Shown here one piece after another: positions 35,812-44,397 of a stretch of 44,413 nt of DNA. The stretch lies in assembly GCA_036675585.1 (NCBI GenBank), contig JAKFES010000096.1, positions 1 through 44,413 of the forward strand. Reading direction: 5' to 3'. Position 1 is the first letter of the stretch. Each line of letters starts with the position of its first letter. Origin of the DNA: Zeimonas sp036675585. GTDB taxonomy: Bacteria > Pseudomonadota > Gammaproteobacteria > Burkholderiales > Burkholderiaceae_E. Below the pieces are notes generated by a model. The model had not been told where the DNA came from, searched no databases, and saw nothing but the letters and a program-made list of their open reading frames with translations. A program made the position numbers and the translations under genes.

Positions 35812-37632
35812 GTCGTACCACCAGCCAAGCAGCGCGGTCAGCGTGACGACCATCAGCACCAGCAGCGGCCCGCCGACGCGGAGGAAATCGGCGAACCGGT
35901 AGCGCGCCGCGCTCATCACCAGCAGGTTGGTCTGGTAGCCGATCGGCGTCGCGTAGCTCAGGTTGCAGCCGAACAGGATCGCGAGCACGAACGGCTCGGC
36001 CGGCGCGCCGAGGCTGCGCGCGGTCTCGATCGCGATCGGGGTGGCGATCGCACCCGCCGCGTTGTCCGAGACGAAATTGGTCAGCACGGCGACGAACACG
36101 AGCATCGTGCCGAGCACGGCGATCGTCGGCCAGCCGTCGACCGTGGCCGTCAGCGACTGCGCGAGCGCGGTCGCCGAGCCGGTGTCGACGAGCGCCTTGC
36201 CGAGCGCCAGGCTCGCCGCGATCAGCAGCACGAGGTCGGTCTTCAGCGCGCGCCCGATCGCCGCCGGCCGCACGCAGCGGGTGACCAGCATGGCGAGGAC
36301 CCCGCCGAGCGCCGACAGGTACATCGGCAGGATCTTGAATACGGCCAGCGCGATCACGCCGGCCATGATCAGCGCCGCGACCGTCCCGCGCCCGGCGGCG
36401 CCGCTGTCGATCGTGCCGTCGACGACGACGAGGCCGCGGTCGGCGCGCAGCACCGCGAGCTTCTCGGGCGTGCCCTGCACCAGCAGGACGTCGCCGGCGG
36501 CGAGGCGGATGTCGGCCACGTCGGTCTGGCGGTGGATCGCGCTGCCGGTGGCGCGATACGCGCCGAGCACCGCGACGTCGTAGCGCTCGATGAAGCGGTG
36601 CTCGCCGATCGTCGAACCGACCAGCGCGGAGCCCGGCAGCAGGATCAGCTCGGCGAGCACCGCGTCGTCGTGTCGCAGCGGGTGCTCCTCGTCGACCGGA
36701 TGTTCGCGGTCGTCGAGGTTGTACAGCGTGAGCCCGAGCGTGCTCTCGAGCGCCTTGAGCCGGCTCGCGGTGTCGGTGACGACCAGCCGGTCGCCGGCGG
36801 CGAGCGTCAGGTTGGGCAGCCGCACCAGGCTCAGGTTCCTGCCGCGCTCGAGCGACTTCACGCGCAGCTCGCGCCGGGATCGCTCGAGCAGCTCGCCCAG
36901 CGTCGCGCCGACGGCGGGCGAATCCTCGGGCACGTACAGCACGGCATCGAACAGGCGCTCGACCGGCTCGTGCTCGGCGGTGCCCCCGGGCAGCAGGCGC
37001 GGCGCGGCGAGCCACAGCCACGGCAGCGCGACCAGCGCGGCGATGGCGACGATCGGCGTGAAATCGAAGATGCCGAAATGCGCCGCGTCCATGTCGGCGG
37101 CAATCGAGGTCACCAGCAGGTTGGTCGACGTCCCGATCACGGTCGACATGCCGCCGATGAGCACCGCGAAGTTCATCGGCATCAGCATCCGCGCCGCGGA
37201 GGCGCCGGTCTCGCGGGCGAGCGCCATCAGCACCGGGATCATCAGCACGACGATCGGCGTGTCGTTGATCACGCCGCTCACCGGCATCGAGACGACCAGC
37301 ACGACCAGCAAGCCGATTTTCGGCCCGCTGCGTCGCCACAGCCGCACCAGTTGCCGCGTGAGCGGACGCAACGCGCCGGTCTCGGTCAGCGCGCGCCCGA
37401 GGATCAGCAGGCTGCAGATCGCGATCAGCGCTTCGTGCGAAAAACCGTAGAAGAACGCGAGCGGGTCGATCGCATCGGCGCCGCTTCCGTACGGGAACAG
37501 CGTGAAGCCGATCGGCAGCGCGACGAGCACGACCAGGCTGGTAATCTCCAGCGGAATCCTGCGGATCATGAACGCGACGAACACCGCGATCGTGAACAGC
37601 AGGAGGGCGAGGCCGTGCGGTTGCAGTGGCAT
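35800..37632 (-). CDS. SLC13-family anion transporter with two RCK_C domains
   Basis: The membrane protein of 610 residues has N-terminal and C-terminal halves of about five to six hydrophobic segments each. Between them lies a cytoplasmic region (about 205-395) holding two RCK_C/TrkA-C domains. The paired SLC13 signatures are visible: INDTPIVV and GTSTNLLV in the first half, SDNAAGAIATPIA and GYQTNLLV in the second. The family transports sulfate, phosphate or dicarboxylates with sodium or protons; the RCK_C pair is common in sulfate-type members. The ATG is at 37630-37632. The end of the gene overlaps the TetR promoter. Confidence 0.9.
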   Translation of the reverse strand: MPLQPHGLALLLFTIAVFVAFMIRRIPLEITSLVVLVALPIGFTLFPYGSGADAIDPLAFFYGFSHEALIAICSLLILGRALTETGALRPLTRQLVRLWRRSGPKIGLLVVLVVSMPVSGVINDTPIVVLMIPVLMALARETGASAARMLMPMNFAVLIGGMSTVIGTSTNLLVTSIAADMDAAHFGIFDFTPIVAIAALVALPWLWLAAPRLLPGGTAEHEPVERLFDAVLYVPEDSPAVGATLGELLERSRRELRVKSLERGRNLSLVRLPNLTLAAGDRLVVTDTASRLKALESTLGLTLYNLDDREHPVDEEHPLRHDDAVLAELILLPGSALVGSTIGEHRFIERYDVAVLGAYRATGSAIHRQTDVADIRLAAGDVLLVQGTPEKLAVLRADRGLVVVDGTIDSGAAGRGTVAALIMAGVIALAVFKILPMYLSALGGVLAMLVTRCVRPAAIGRALKTDLVLLIAASLALGKALVDTGSATALAQSLTATVDGWPTIAVLGTMLVFVAVLTNFVSDNAAGAIATPIAIETARSLGAPAEPFVLAILFGCNLSYATPIGYQTNLLVMSAARYRFADFLRVGGPLLVLMVVTLTALLGWWYDLWS

Positions 37633-37969
37633 GGAGGCCGTTCGGGCGGTGCGTATAATGGCGCCCCGGTGAGCGGCGCGCCTCGCGCCGCGCCGCGTCG
37701 GACGCAGCGCCGGCGCATCACGGTCGAGCGTCGAGCTCGCCTTCCAGGTTCTTCGAGCCGCCCATCGTTCGCGAACGCGAGCGGGATTCGGGGTCGGTCC
37801 AAGCAATTCCGATGCCGCGCCCGCCGTTTCCTGCCGCACCGCGTCCGATCGCGTCGGCGAGACGGCGGTTCCCGGGGCGGCGGACCGGTCGCGCGGACGG
37901 ATCGCAACGAGGCCGGCGGGCAGCGTCCGGAGGCCGGGACAAGAGGAGACGACAACGGATGCGCGAACC
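37633..37969. other. Divergent intergenic region between the SLC13 and mscS genes
   Basis: The 337-bp region is very GC-rich and contains no family-recognisable gene. On the plus strand TATAAT at 37654-37659 is a perfect -10 box without a good -35, which would give mscS a leader of about 300 bases. I tried to find a known riboswitch fold in the leader and did not. The end of the region contains the short leader reading frame described separately. Confidence 0.5.
37654..37659 (+). promoter_or_regulatory. Perfect -10 box for the mscS transcript
   Basis: TATAAT on the plus strand, 22 bases beyond the SLC13 start codon and about 310 bases before mscS. The region 16-18 bases upstream shows no recognisable -35 hexamer, so strength depends on an activator or may be low. 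Confidence 0.5.
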
Positions 37970-37982
37970 ATGGACACCCTGA
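37959..37982 (+). other. Possible seven-codon leader peptide overlapping the mscS start
   Basis: ATG CGC GAA CCA TGG ACA CCC TGA begins 10 bases after GAGGAG, the only good ribosome-binding site nearby. The annotated mscS ATG (37970-37972) lies inside it in another frame, and a further mscS-frame ATG follows nine bases after the stop (37991). Ribosomes may read the leader first and reinitiate, or the true mscS start may be at 37991. Confidence 0.35.
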
Positions 37983-38872
37983 CCGGCGCGATGTCTGCGT
38001 ACACCGACGAACTGCGCGTCGCCCTGTCGATCGCGGCGATCGTCGCCATTGCCCTCGTCGCGCGCGGGCTGATCTGGCGCGTGGTGCGCCCTTTCTTCCG
38101 GCGCGTGGTCCGGCACGCGTCGACCGTCGAGGAAAAGCGCCGCCTCGAGACCGTCGGCCGGATCGCGCGCCAGTCGCTTTCGGTGCTGATCCTGGTACTC
38201 GCCGGCACGCTCGTGCTCGCCCAGCTCGGCGTGTCGATCGCGCCGATCCTCGGCGCGGCCGGCGTCGTCGGCATCGCGGTGGGCTTCGGCGCGCAGAGCC
38301 TGGTCAAGGACCTGTTCTCGGGTTTCTTCCTGCTCGTCGAGAACCAGATCCGCGTCGGCGACGTCGTCGAGATCGCGGGCAAGTCCGGCTCGGTCGAGGA
38401 ACTGAGCCTGCGCCGCACGAAGCTGCGCGCCTACGATGGCAGCGTGCATTACATCTCCAACGGGCTGATCACGACCGTGACCAACCTGTCCACCGAGTTC
38501 GCGTACGCGGTCGTCGACGTGCAGGTTCCGTACGACCAGGACGTCGAGCGCGTCTACCAGTGGATGCGACAGGCCGCCGAGGCGCTGCGCGCGTCGCCCG
38601 ATGACGCAGCGAAGGTGCTCGGCGATCTCGAGATCGCCGGCGTCGAGCAGCTCGGCGACACCTGGATGCTCGTGCGCGCCCGGCTCAAGACGCCGCCGCT
38701 GGAGCAATGGTCGGTGCGGCGCCGCTACCTCGAATGCCTGAAGCACACCTTCGCCCGCGAAGGCCGCCCGCTCGCGGACGAGGCAGCGAGCGCCTCGGGG
38801 ATTCGATTGACCGTCGGCAAGGCGTTGCACGAAGAAGGCGCCGGACCCGTTCACGCAGCAAAAGCGCCTTGA
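37970..38872 (+). CDS. Small-conductance mechanosensitive channel, MscS family
   Basis: The protein of 300 residues has three N-terminal hydrophobic segments, the pore-lining helix rich in Gly/Ala (ILGAAGVVGIAVGFGAQSLVKD) and the beta domain LFSGFFLLVENQIRVGDVVEI typical of MscS. It opens under membrane tension to release solutes during osmotic downshock. The start is uncertain: ATG at 37970 lies inside an apparent leader peptide, and the ATG at 37991 is an alternative. The antiporter gene follows after 56 bases in the same direction. Confidence 0.92.
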   Translation: MDTLTGAMSAYTDELRVALSIAAIVAIALVARGLIWRVVRPFFRRVVRHASTVEEKRRLETVGRIARQSLSVLILVLAGTLVLAQLGVSIAPILGAAGVVGIAVGFGAQSLVKDLFSGFFLLVENQIRVGDVVEIAGKSGSVEELSLRRTKLRAYDGSVHYISNGLITTVTNLSTEFAYAVVDVQVPYDQDVERVYQWMRQAAEALRASPDDAAKVLGDLEIAGVEQLGDTWMLVRARLKTPPLEQWSVRRRYLECLKHTFAREGRPLADEAASASGIRLTVGKALHEEGAGPVHAAKAP

Positions 38873-38928
38873 CGCTTCGCGTCGATCGGTGACATAAGCT
38901 GCCTCGTTTCGCAGGGGAGATATCCACG

Positions 38929-40146
38929 ATGACGGGCGACGCACGCTCCGACCTGTTCTTCTTGCCCGGCTGGCCGCCCGTGCCCGATGCGGTGTTGTGG
39001 GTCTCGCTGACGCTCGTCATCGCCGCGCTGCTCGGCGAATTCGTCTACCGGTGGTTCCGCCTGCCGCGTGTCGTCGGCTATGCCGCGGTCGGCACCCTCG
39101 TCTCGGCCTTCGGCCTCGGCCTGTCGGGGCCGACGCTCAAGCCGAGCTTCCGGCTGATCGTCGACCTCGCGCTCGCGCTGCTGCTGTTCGAGCTCGGCAG
39201 CCGGATCAACCTGCGCTGGCTTCGCACCAACCCGTGGCTGCTGGCGACCAGCCTCGCCGAAGCGATCCTCACCTTCGTGGCGGTGTATTTCGCGCTGACC
39301 TCGCTCGGCACCGACGGACGCACGGCGACCGCGATCGCCGCGATCGCGATCGGCACTTCGCCGGCCGTCATCATGCGCGTCGCCTCGGAGTTCGAGGCGT
39401 CGGGGCAGATCACCGAGCGCATGATCGTGCTCACCGGGCTGAACACGTTCTACGCGGTGCTCGCCAGCAAGTTCGTGTTCGGCTGGCTGCACGCCGAGTA
39501 CGTCGGCAGCCTGGTGCGTGCCTTCGCGCATCCGCTGTACCTGCTCGCCGGGTCGGCCATCGTCGCCGCGCTGCTCGCGTTCTCGGTCTCGCTGATCGCG
39601 CGGCGCCTCGACCTGCGCAACGAGAACTCGACGCTGCTGCTGCTCGGCATGATCCTGCTCGCGCTGTCGATCACGAAGATGGCGAACCTCTCGACGCTGC
39701 TGGTGCCGCTGCTCGCCGGGCTGATGCTGCGAAACAGCACCGAGCGCCCGTGGATCTGGCCGCGCCATTTCGGCACCGCCGGCGGCGCGCTCGTGCTGAT
39801 GCTGTTCGTCATCACCGGCTCGGTCTGGTCGATCGACACGCTGGTCGCCGGCGCGGCGCTCGGGCTCGCGGTCATCGCCGCGCGCACGGTCGCCAAGCTG
39901 CTCGCCACCGTGCTGCTCGCCGCGCCGAGCGGCATCTCGATGCGCCAGGGCGTCGCGCTCGGCGTGACGCTCGTTCCGATGTCGGGCGCGGCGCTCGTCA
40001 TGATGACCGAGCTGCAGATCCTGTATCCCGAGTTCGCTTCGCACCTGACCGGCATCGTGTTCAGCGCGATCGCTTTCCTCGAGCTCATCGGCCCGATCGC
40101 CGTGCACTTCGCGCTGCGCTGGGTGCACGAGGAGACGATTTCCTGA
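38929..40146 (+). CDS. CPA2-type cation/proton antiporter without RCK domain
   Basis: The protein of 405 residues has about 12 hydrophobic segments and the Kef/NapA-like fold (LLLFELGSRINLRWL and the GTSPAVIM segment). It ends right after the last membrane segment, so the TrkA-N domain of KefB/KefC is missing. Where the family has Q-D or D-D in the core helix, this protein reads GLNTFYAV: N172 and T173, with no acidic residue. SD GGGGAG precedes the ATG. It may transport a different ion or be a regulated leak. Glutathione-gated Kef systems are the closest known parallel, because YbdK (a gamma-glutamylcysteine ligase) is encoded next. Confidence 0.85.
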   Translation: MTGDARSDLFFLPGWPPVPDAVLWVSLTLVIAALLGEFVYRWFRLPRVVGYAAVGTLVSAFGLGLSGPTLKPSFRLIVDLALALLLFELGSRINLRWLRTNPWLLATSLAEAILTFVAVYFALTSLGTDGRTATAIAAIAIGTSPAVIMRVASEFEASGQITERMIVLTGLNTFYAVLASKFVFGWLHAEYVGSLVRAFAHPLYLLAGSAIVAALLAFSVSLIARRLDLRNENSTLLLLGMILLALSITKMANLSTLLVPLLAGLMLRNSTERPWIWPRHFGTAGGALVLMLFVITGSVWSIDTLVAGAALGLAVIAARTVAKLLATVLLAAPSGISMRQGVALGVTLVPMSGAALVMMTELQILYPEFASHLTGIVFSAIAFLELIGPIAVHFALRWVHEETIS

Positions 40147-40221
40147 ACCGGACGGGCGAAGGGCGAACCTTCGCCGCACCGGGGGCGGCGCGCCCCGCGC
40201 CGAAGCAACGGAGAGATCCCC

Positions 40222-41337
40222 ATGGCCCTGGAACCTTTCGCCGAATCGCGCGCGCTGTCGCTCGGTGTCGAGCTCGAGCTGCAGATCGTCAACACGCACG
40301 ACTTCGACCTGACGCACGGCGCCGAGGACCTGCTGCGGCTGGTCGGCCGGCGCAAGCTGCCCGGCGAGGTGAAGCCGGAAATGACCGGCAGCATGATCGA
40401 GCTGTCGACCGGCGTATGCCGCGACTACGCCGAAGCGCGCGCGCACCTCGCCGAGATCCGCGACGTGCTCGTCGAATGCGCGAACAAGCTCAACATCGGC
40501 CTGTCGGGCGGCGGCACGCACCCGTTCCAGGACTGGAGCCAGCGGCGCATCTACGACACGCCGCGCTTTCACATGCTCTCGGAGCTCTACGGCTATCTGT
40601 CGAAGCAGTTCACGATCTTCGGCCAGCACGTGCACATCGGCTGCGCCGGGCCCGACGCCGCGCTGGTTCTGCTGCACGGGCTGTCGCGCTTCATTCCGCA
40701 TTTCATCGCGCTGTCGGCGTCGTCGCCGTTCGTGCAGGGGACCGACACCGGCTTTCACTCCGCGCGGCTCAACTCGGTCTTCGCGTTCCCGCTGTCCGGG
40801 CGGGCGCCGTTCACGCTGACGTGGGAGGAGTTCACGCGCTTCTTCGAGAAGATGGCGCGCACCGGCGTCGTGCAGAGCATGAAGGATTTCTACTGGGACA
40901 TCCGCCCGAAGCCCGAGTTCGGGACGATCGAGGTCCGCGTGCTCGATACGCCGTTGACGATCGAGAAGGCGGCGGCGCTCGCCGCGTACATCCAGTGCGT
41001 GGCGCGCTGGCTCAGTTTCGAGCAACCGTTCCGGCCGGCCGAGGACGACTACCTCGTCTACACGTTCAACCGCTTCCAGGCCTGCCGTTTCGGCTTCGAC
41101 GGCACCTTCGTCGATCCGCAGACCGGCGAGCACCGGACGATCCGCGAGGACATCGCCGAGACGCTCGCCGAGATCGAGCAGCACGCGATCGAGCTCGGTG
41201 CCGAGGACGCGTGCCGGCGCGTGCGCGACGACATCGGCGCGCTCGGCAACGACGCGACGTGGATCCGGCAGACCTTCGAGCACGAGAACCTGCTGCCCGA
41301 GGTCGTTCGCCAGCAGTGCCTTCGCTGGAGCCGCTGA
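40222..41337 (+). CDS. Carboxylate-amine ligase YbdK (GCS2 family)
   Basis: The protein of 371 residues is a YbdK-type gamma-glutamyl ligase: LGVELELQIVN (14-24), MIELSTGVC, the GGGTHPFQDW loop, FGQHVHIGC and the EVRVLDTP segment. These enzymes form gamma-glutamyl amides from glutamate and ATP; the E. coli enzyme has weak glutamate-cysteine ligase activity. The ATG at 40222 has GGAGAGATCCCC upstream. The gap to the next gene is 6 bases, so the two are translated together. Confidence 0.92.
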   Translation: MALEPFAESRALSLGVELELQIVNTHDFDLTHGAEDLLRLVGRRKLPGEVKPEMTGSMIELSTGVCRDYAEARAHLAEIRDVLVECANKLNIGLSGGGTHPFQDWSQRRIYDTPRFHMLSELYGYLSKQFTIFGQHVHIGCAGPDAALVLLHGLSRFIPHFIALSASSPFVQGTDTGFHSARLNSVFAFPLSGRAPFTLTWEEFTRFFEKMARTGVVQSMKDFYWDIRPKPEFGTIEVRVLDTPLTIEKAAALAAYIQCVARWLSFEQPFRPAEDDYLVYTFNRFQACRFGFDGTFVDPQTGEHRTIREDIAETLAEIEQHAIELGAEDACRRVRDDIGALGNDATWIRQTFEHENLLPEVVRQQCLRWSR

Positions 41338-41343
41338 CCCGCC

Positions 41344-42135
41344 ATGGCACCGCCGCGGCCGCTGAAGATCGGGCTGTCGGCGCGGCTGCTGCACGCACCG
41401 CCGCGCGAGCTCGGCTTTCGCAACAAGGTGCTGCAGTACCTGGAGCAGTCGATCGCGCACTGGATCATGGCGCACGGCGCGCTCGTGCTGATGATTCCCA
41501 CGCTGAGCGCGAGCGCCGAGGTCTCGCGCCGCGGCATCTCGGTGAGCAGCTACGTACGCGAGCTCGACGGGCTCGTGCTGCAGGGCGGCGCCGACGTCAG
41601 TCCGCGCTCGTACGGGGCGCAACCGATGCGCGGCGAGTGGTCGGGCGACCTCGTGCGCGACCGCTACGAGATGGAGCTGCTGCACGAGTTCATGGCGCAG
41701 GGACGGCCGGTGCTCGGCATCTGCCGCGGTGCGCAGCTGATGAACGTCGCGTTCGGCGGCACGCTGATCCAGGACATCGCGACCCAGTGCCCGGACTCGA
41801 TCGCGCACGTCGACCCCGACCTGTACGACCAGCTGTCGCACGAGATCCGCTTCGAGTCCGGCTCGCGGCTCGCCCAGCTCTACGAACCGCTCGAACAGGC
41901 GCGCGTGAACAGCATCCACCACCAGGCGGTCGATCGCCTCGGCGGCGACCTCGTCGTCGATGCGCGATCGAGCGCCGACGGCATCGTCGAGGCGATCCGC
42001 TGGCGCGGCTCGGGCTACGCGATCGGGCTGCAGTGGCACCCGGAATTCCACCGCGGCGCCGAGGCGCTGCTCGACAGCTCGCCGATCCTGCTCGATTTCC
42101 TCGCCGCCGCCGAGCGCATGCGCGACGCGCGCTGA
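41344..42135 (+). CDS. Class I glutamine amidotransferase-like hydrolase (peptidase C26, PuuD-like)
   Basis: The protein of 263 residues has the triad of C26 gamma-glutamyl hydrolases: nucleophile C127 (GICRGAQ), H232 and E234 (QWHPE). Family members such as PuuD hydrolyse gamma-glutamyl-GABA. The gene follows YbdK by 6 bases; together a gamma-glutamyl bond could be made and broken, so the pair may control the level of a small gamma-glutamyl compound. It converges with the ClsB-like gene, 13 bases away. Confidence 0.9.
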   Translation: MAPPRPLKIGLSARLLHAPPRELGFRNKVLQYLEQSIAHWIMAHGALVLMIPTLSASAEVSRRGISVSSYVRELDGLVLQGGADVSPRSYGAQPMRGEWSGDLVRDRYEMELLHEFMAQGRPVLGICRGAQLMNVAFGGTLIQDIATQCPDSIAHVDPDLYDQLSHEIRFESGSRLAQLYEPLEQARVNSIHHQAVDRLGGDLVVDARSSADGIVEAIRWRGSGYAIGLQWHPEFHRGAEALLDSSPILLDFLAAAERMRDAR

Positions 42136-42148
42136 CGCGGCGCGCGCT

Positions 42149-43459
42149 TCAGTAGCGGGCGCCGCGGCCGGTGAGCGCGACGCCGATGCGCACGAGGAGC
42201 AGCGCGAACGCGTTCATCACGCGCACCGGCCACGGCCGGCGCGTGTGCCGCTGCAGCACGAGCCGGGTGCCGCCCTCCTCGATCGCATGGTTCAGCCGCG
42301 CGCGCAGCAGACGTGCGAATCCGGCATCGTGCACCGCGACGTTCGCCTCGCGCGCGAGCAGCAGCGAGAACGGATCGATGTTCGACGAACCGACGGTCGC
42401 CCAGTCGTCGATCACGGCGACCTTGGCGTGCAGGAAGCTGCGCCGGTACTCGATGATCTCGATGCCGGCGCGCAGCCACGGCTCGTACAGCGCCTGCGAC
42501 GCGTAATGCGGCAGCGCGTACTCGACGCGCCCTTGCAGCAGCAGGCGCACGCGCACGCCGCGGCGCGCCGCCGCCAGCAGCGCGCGCCGGAAACGTCCAC
42601 CGGGGAAGAAATACGCGCAGGCGATCAGCACCTCGCGCCGCGAGCGGCCGATCGCGCGCAGATACGCGCGCTCGATCGTGCGCCGGTGCCGCAGGTTGTC
42701 GCGCAGCATGAGCGAAGCGCGGAGGTTCCCCGAGGACGCGATGTCGCTGCGTACCGACTCGGGCAGGTGCAGCGGCTCGGCCGGCGCGCCGCGGCGCTCG
42801 CCGGCCCGTGCGACGCGGTTCACGGTCGCGGTCTCCCACCACAGCCGCGCCGCCGCGACGTGCGCCTGCGCGACGAGCGGACCGCGCACGCGTACCGCGT
42901 AGTCGAGTCGGGGGTTCTCGAGCGCGCCGTGGTTCGGATCGTAGTGATCGTCGAGCACGTTGATGCCGCCGACGAACGCCACGCGCCCGTCGACGACGGC
43001 GAGCTTGCGGTGCATCCGGCGCAGCCGCTGCCGGTTCAGCGCGAAACGCTTTCGCTCGGGCCGGAAGACCTCGAGCAGCACCCCCGCCTCGCGCAGCGCG
43101 CCCTCTCGATCGGGGTGGATGCGCTGCGTTCCGAAGCCGTCGACGACGACGTGCACGCGCACGCCGCGCCGGGCCGCGCGCGCGAGCGCTTCGCCGATGC
43201 GCCGTCCGCTCGGGTCGTCCTCGAAGATGTAGGTCTCGAGGAAGACGTTTTCCCGTGCCGCGTCGATCTCGCGTTCGAGCGCCGGGAAATACTGCGCACC
43301 CGACTCGAGCAATTCGACTTCATGGCCCCGCTTGGCCCGGGGCTTCAGGCTCTCGTACCAGGGCAGCCGGACGAAGCGCGCCTCGCCGGCGCCGGACGCC
43401 GCCGCGCCGTCGCGCAGCGCCTGCGCCGCGGCCGACGGAGCAGCGCGCCCGACGGTCAT
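42149..43459 (-). CDS. clsB: Cardiolipin synthase ClsB-like (phospholipase D family)
   Basis: The protein of 436 residues has two PLD motifs, H150-K152-D157 (HRKLAVVD) and H344-K346-D351 (HAKVAVID), a basic N-terminus and a hydrophobic C-terminal segment (ALLLVRIGVALTG). ClsB-type enzymes make cardiolipin from phosphatidylglycerol. The ATG (43457-43459) overlaps the stop of the EEP gene (ATGA), reproducing the ybhP-ybhO (clsB) order of enterobacteria. The gene symbol is by this similarity. Confidence 0.88.
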   Translation of the reverse strand: MTVGRAAPSAAAQALRDGAAASGAGEARFVRLPWYESLKPRAKRGHEVELLESGAQYFPALEREIDAARENVFLETYIFEDDPSGRRIGEALARAARRGVRVHVVVDGFGTQRIHPDREGALREAGVLLEVFRPERKRFALNRQRLRRMHRKLAVVDGRVAFVGGINVLDDHYDPNHGALENPRLDYAVRVRGPLVAQAHVAAARLWWETATVNRVARAGERRGAPAEPLHLPESVRSDIASSGNLRASLMLRDNLRHRRTIERAYLRAIGRSRREVLIACAYFFPGGRFRRALLAAARRGVRVRLLLQGRVEYALPHYASQALYEPWLRAGIEIIEYRRSFLHAKVAVIDDWATVGSSNIDPFSLLLAREANVAVHDAGFARLLRARLNHAIEEGGTRLVLQRHTRRPWPVRVMNAFALLLVRIGVALTGRGARY

Positions 43460-44397
43460 GACGACTCGATCAGTTCGAGATCGGCGACGAGCGGGCTGTG
43501 GTCGGACAGCCGCGCCCATTCGAGCCCGCGCAGCACGCGCGCGGCGCTGACCCGGAAACCGCGCTGGTAGATCCGGTCCATGCGGAACCACGGCACGAGC
43601 GCGGGATAGGTGCGCGCGGTACGCACCCGGCGCGGCAGCCGCGCGATCGACGGGGGGGCCGGGCGGCCGACCTCGGCGAGCCGATCGTGAACGAAATAGG
43701 CGGCGCGCGGCACCGGTTCGAGGCGCGGGTGCGCGGCGTCGAACACCTCGACCACGCCGACGCGCTCGCACAGCCGCTGCGACAGCGTGTTGCGCCAGTC
43801 GTTGAAGTCGCCGGCGATGATCAGCGGATCGTCGTCGGGCACCTCCGAGCCGATCCATTCGAGCAGCGCATCGAGCTGGCGCTCACGGCTGCCGGCGAGC
43901 AGCCCGAAATGCACGACGAAGCAGTGCACGCGGCGCGAGCCGACCTCGACCGTGCAATGCAGCACGCCGCGCTTCTCGAGCGCATGGTCGGAGACGTCGC
44001 GGTTCTCGAGGCCGACGATCGGAAAGCGCGACAGCAGCGCGTTGCCGTGGTGGCCGTGCAGGTAGCTCGCATTGCGCCCGTACGCGGTCTGGAACGCCTG
44101 CTGCGCGCTCGGCGACTTCGACAGGAAGAGTTCCTGCGACTCGGCGGGCCACTGCGCGAAGCGGCGCGCGTAGCGCTGGTGCTGGCCCTGGACTTCCTGC
44201 AGGAAGATCAGGTCGCTGTCGAGTTCGTGCAGCCGCGTGCGCAGTTCGTGGATCCGCGCGACGCGCCGCAGCCCGGTGAAATCGCGCAACACGCCCTTGT
44301 GGATGTTGTAGGTCGACACGCGCAGCCGCTGTGCGGCGCCCTCCGGCGTCGATCGGTGCGGCGACTCGCGCGCGGCGCGCGCGCCCGCCGTCGCCAC
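43456..44397 (-). CDS. YbhP-like endonuclease/exonuclease/phosphatase family protein
   Basis: The protein of 313 residues has the EEP fold motifs: N in VSTYNIHKG, E in IFLQEVQG, the D-x-N of AGDFNDW and the C-terminal SDHSPLVAD. Such enzymes cleave phosphodiesters of nucleic acids or lipids. It precedes clsB with a 4-base overlap, suggesting a lipid-linked role. The start is a GTG at 44395-44397. No in-frame stop separates it from the window edge, so the true start may lie beyond 44413. Confidence 0.88.
   Translation of the reverse strand: MATAGARAARESPHRSTPEGAAQRLRVSTYNIHKGVLRDFTGLRRVARIHELRTRLHELDSDLIFLQEVQGQHQRYARRFAQWPAESQELFLSKSPSAQQAFQTAYGRNASYLHGHHGNALLSRFPIVGLENRDVSDHALEKRGVLHCTVEVGSRRVHCFVVHFGLLAGSRERQLDALLEWIGSEVPDDDPLIIAGDFNDWRNTLSQRLCERVGVVEVFDAAHPRLEPVPRAAYFVHDRLAEVGRPAPPSIARLPRRVRTARTYPALVPWFRMDRIYQRGFRVSAARVLRGLEWARLSDHSPLVADLELIESS

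Noticed and set aside
37660..37958. A riboswitch in the long mscS leader.
   Set aside because: No match to a riboswitch core that I can recognise; only GC-rich sequence without a conserved pattern was visible.
38851..42051. A 1066-codon open frame on the minus strand opposite the antiporter, YbdK and C26 genes.
   Set aside because: No recognisable domains and Arg/Gln/Glu-rich composition; the plus-strand genes carry conserved motifs.
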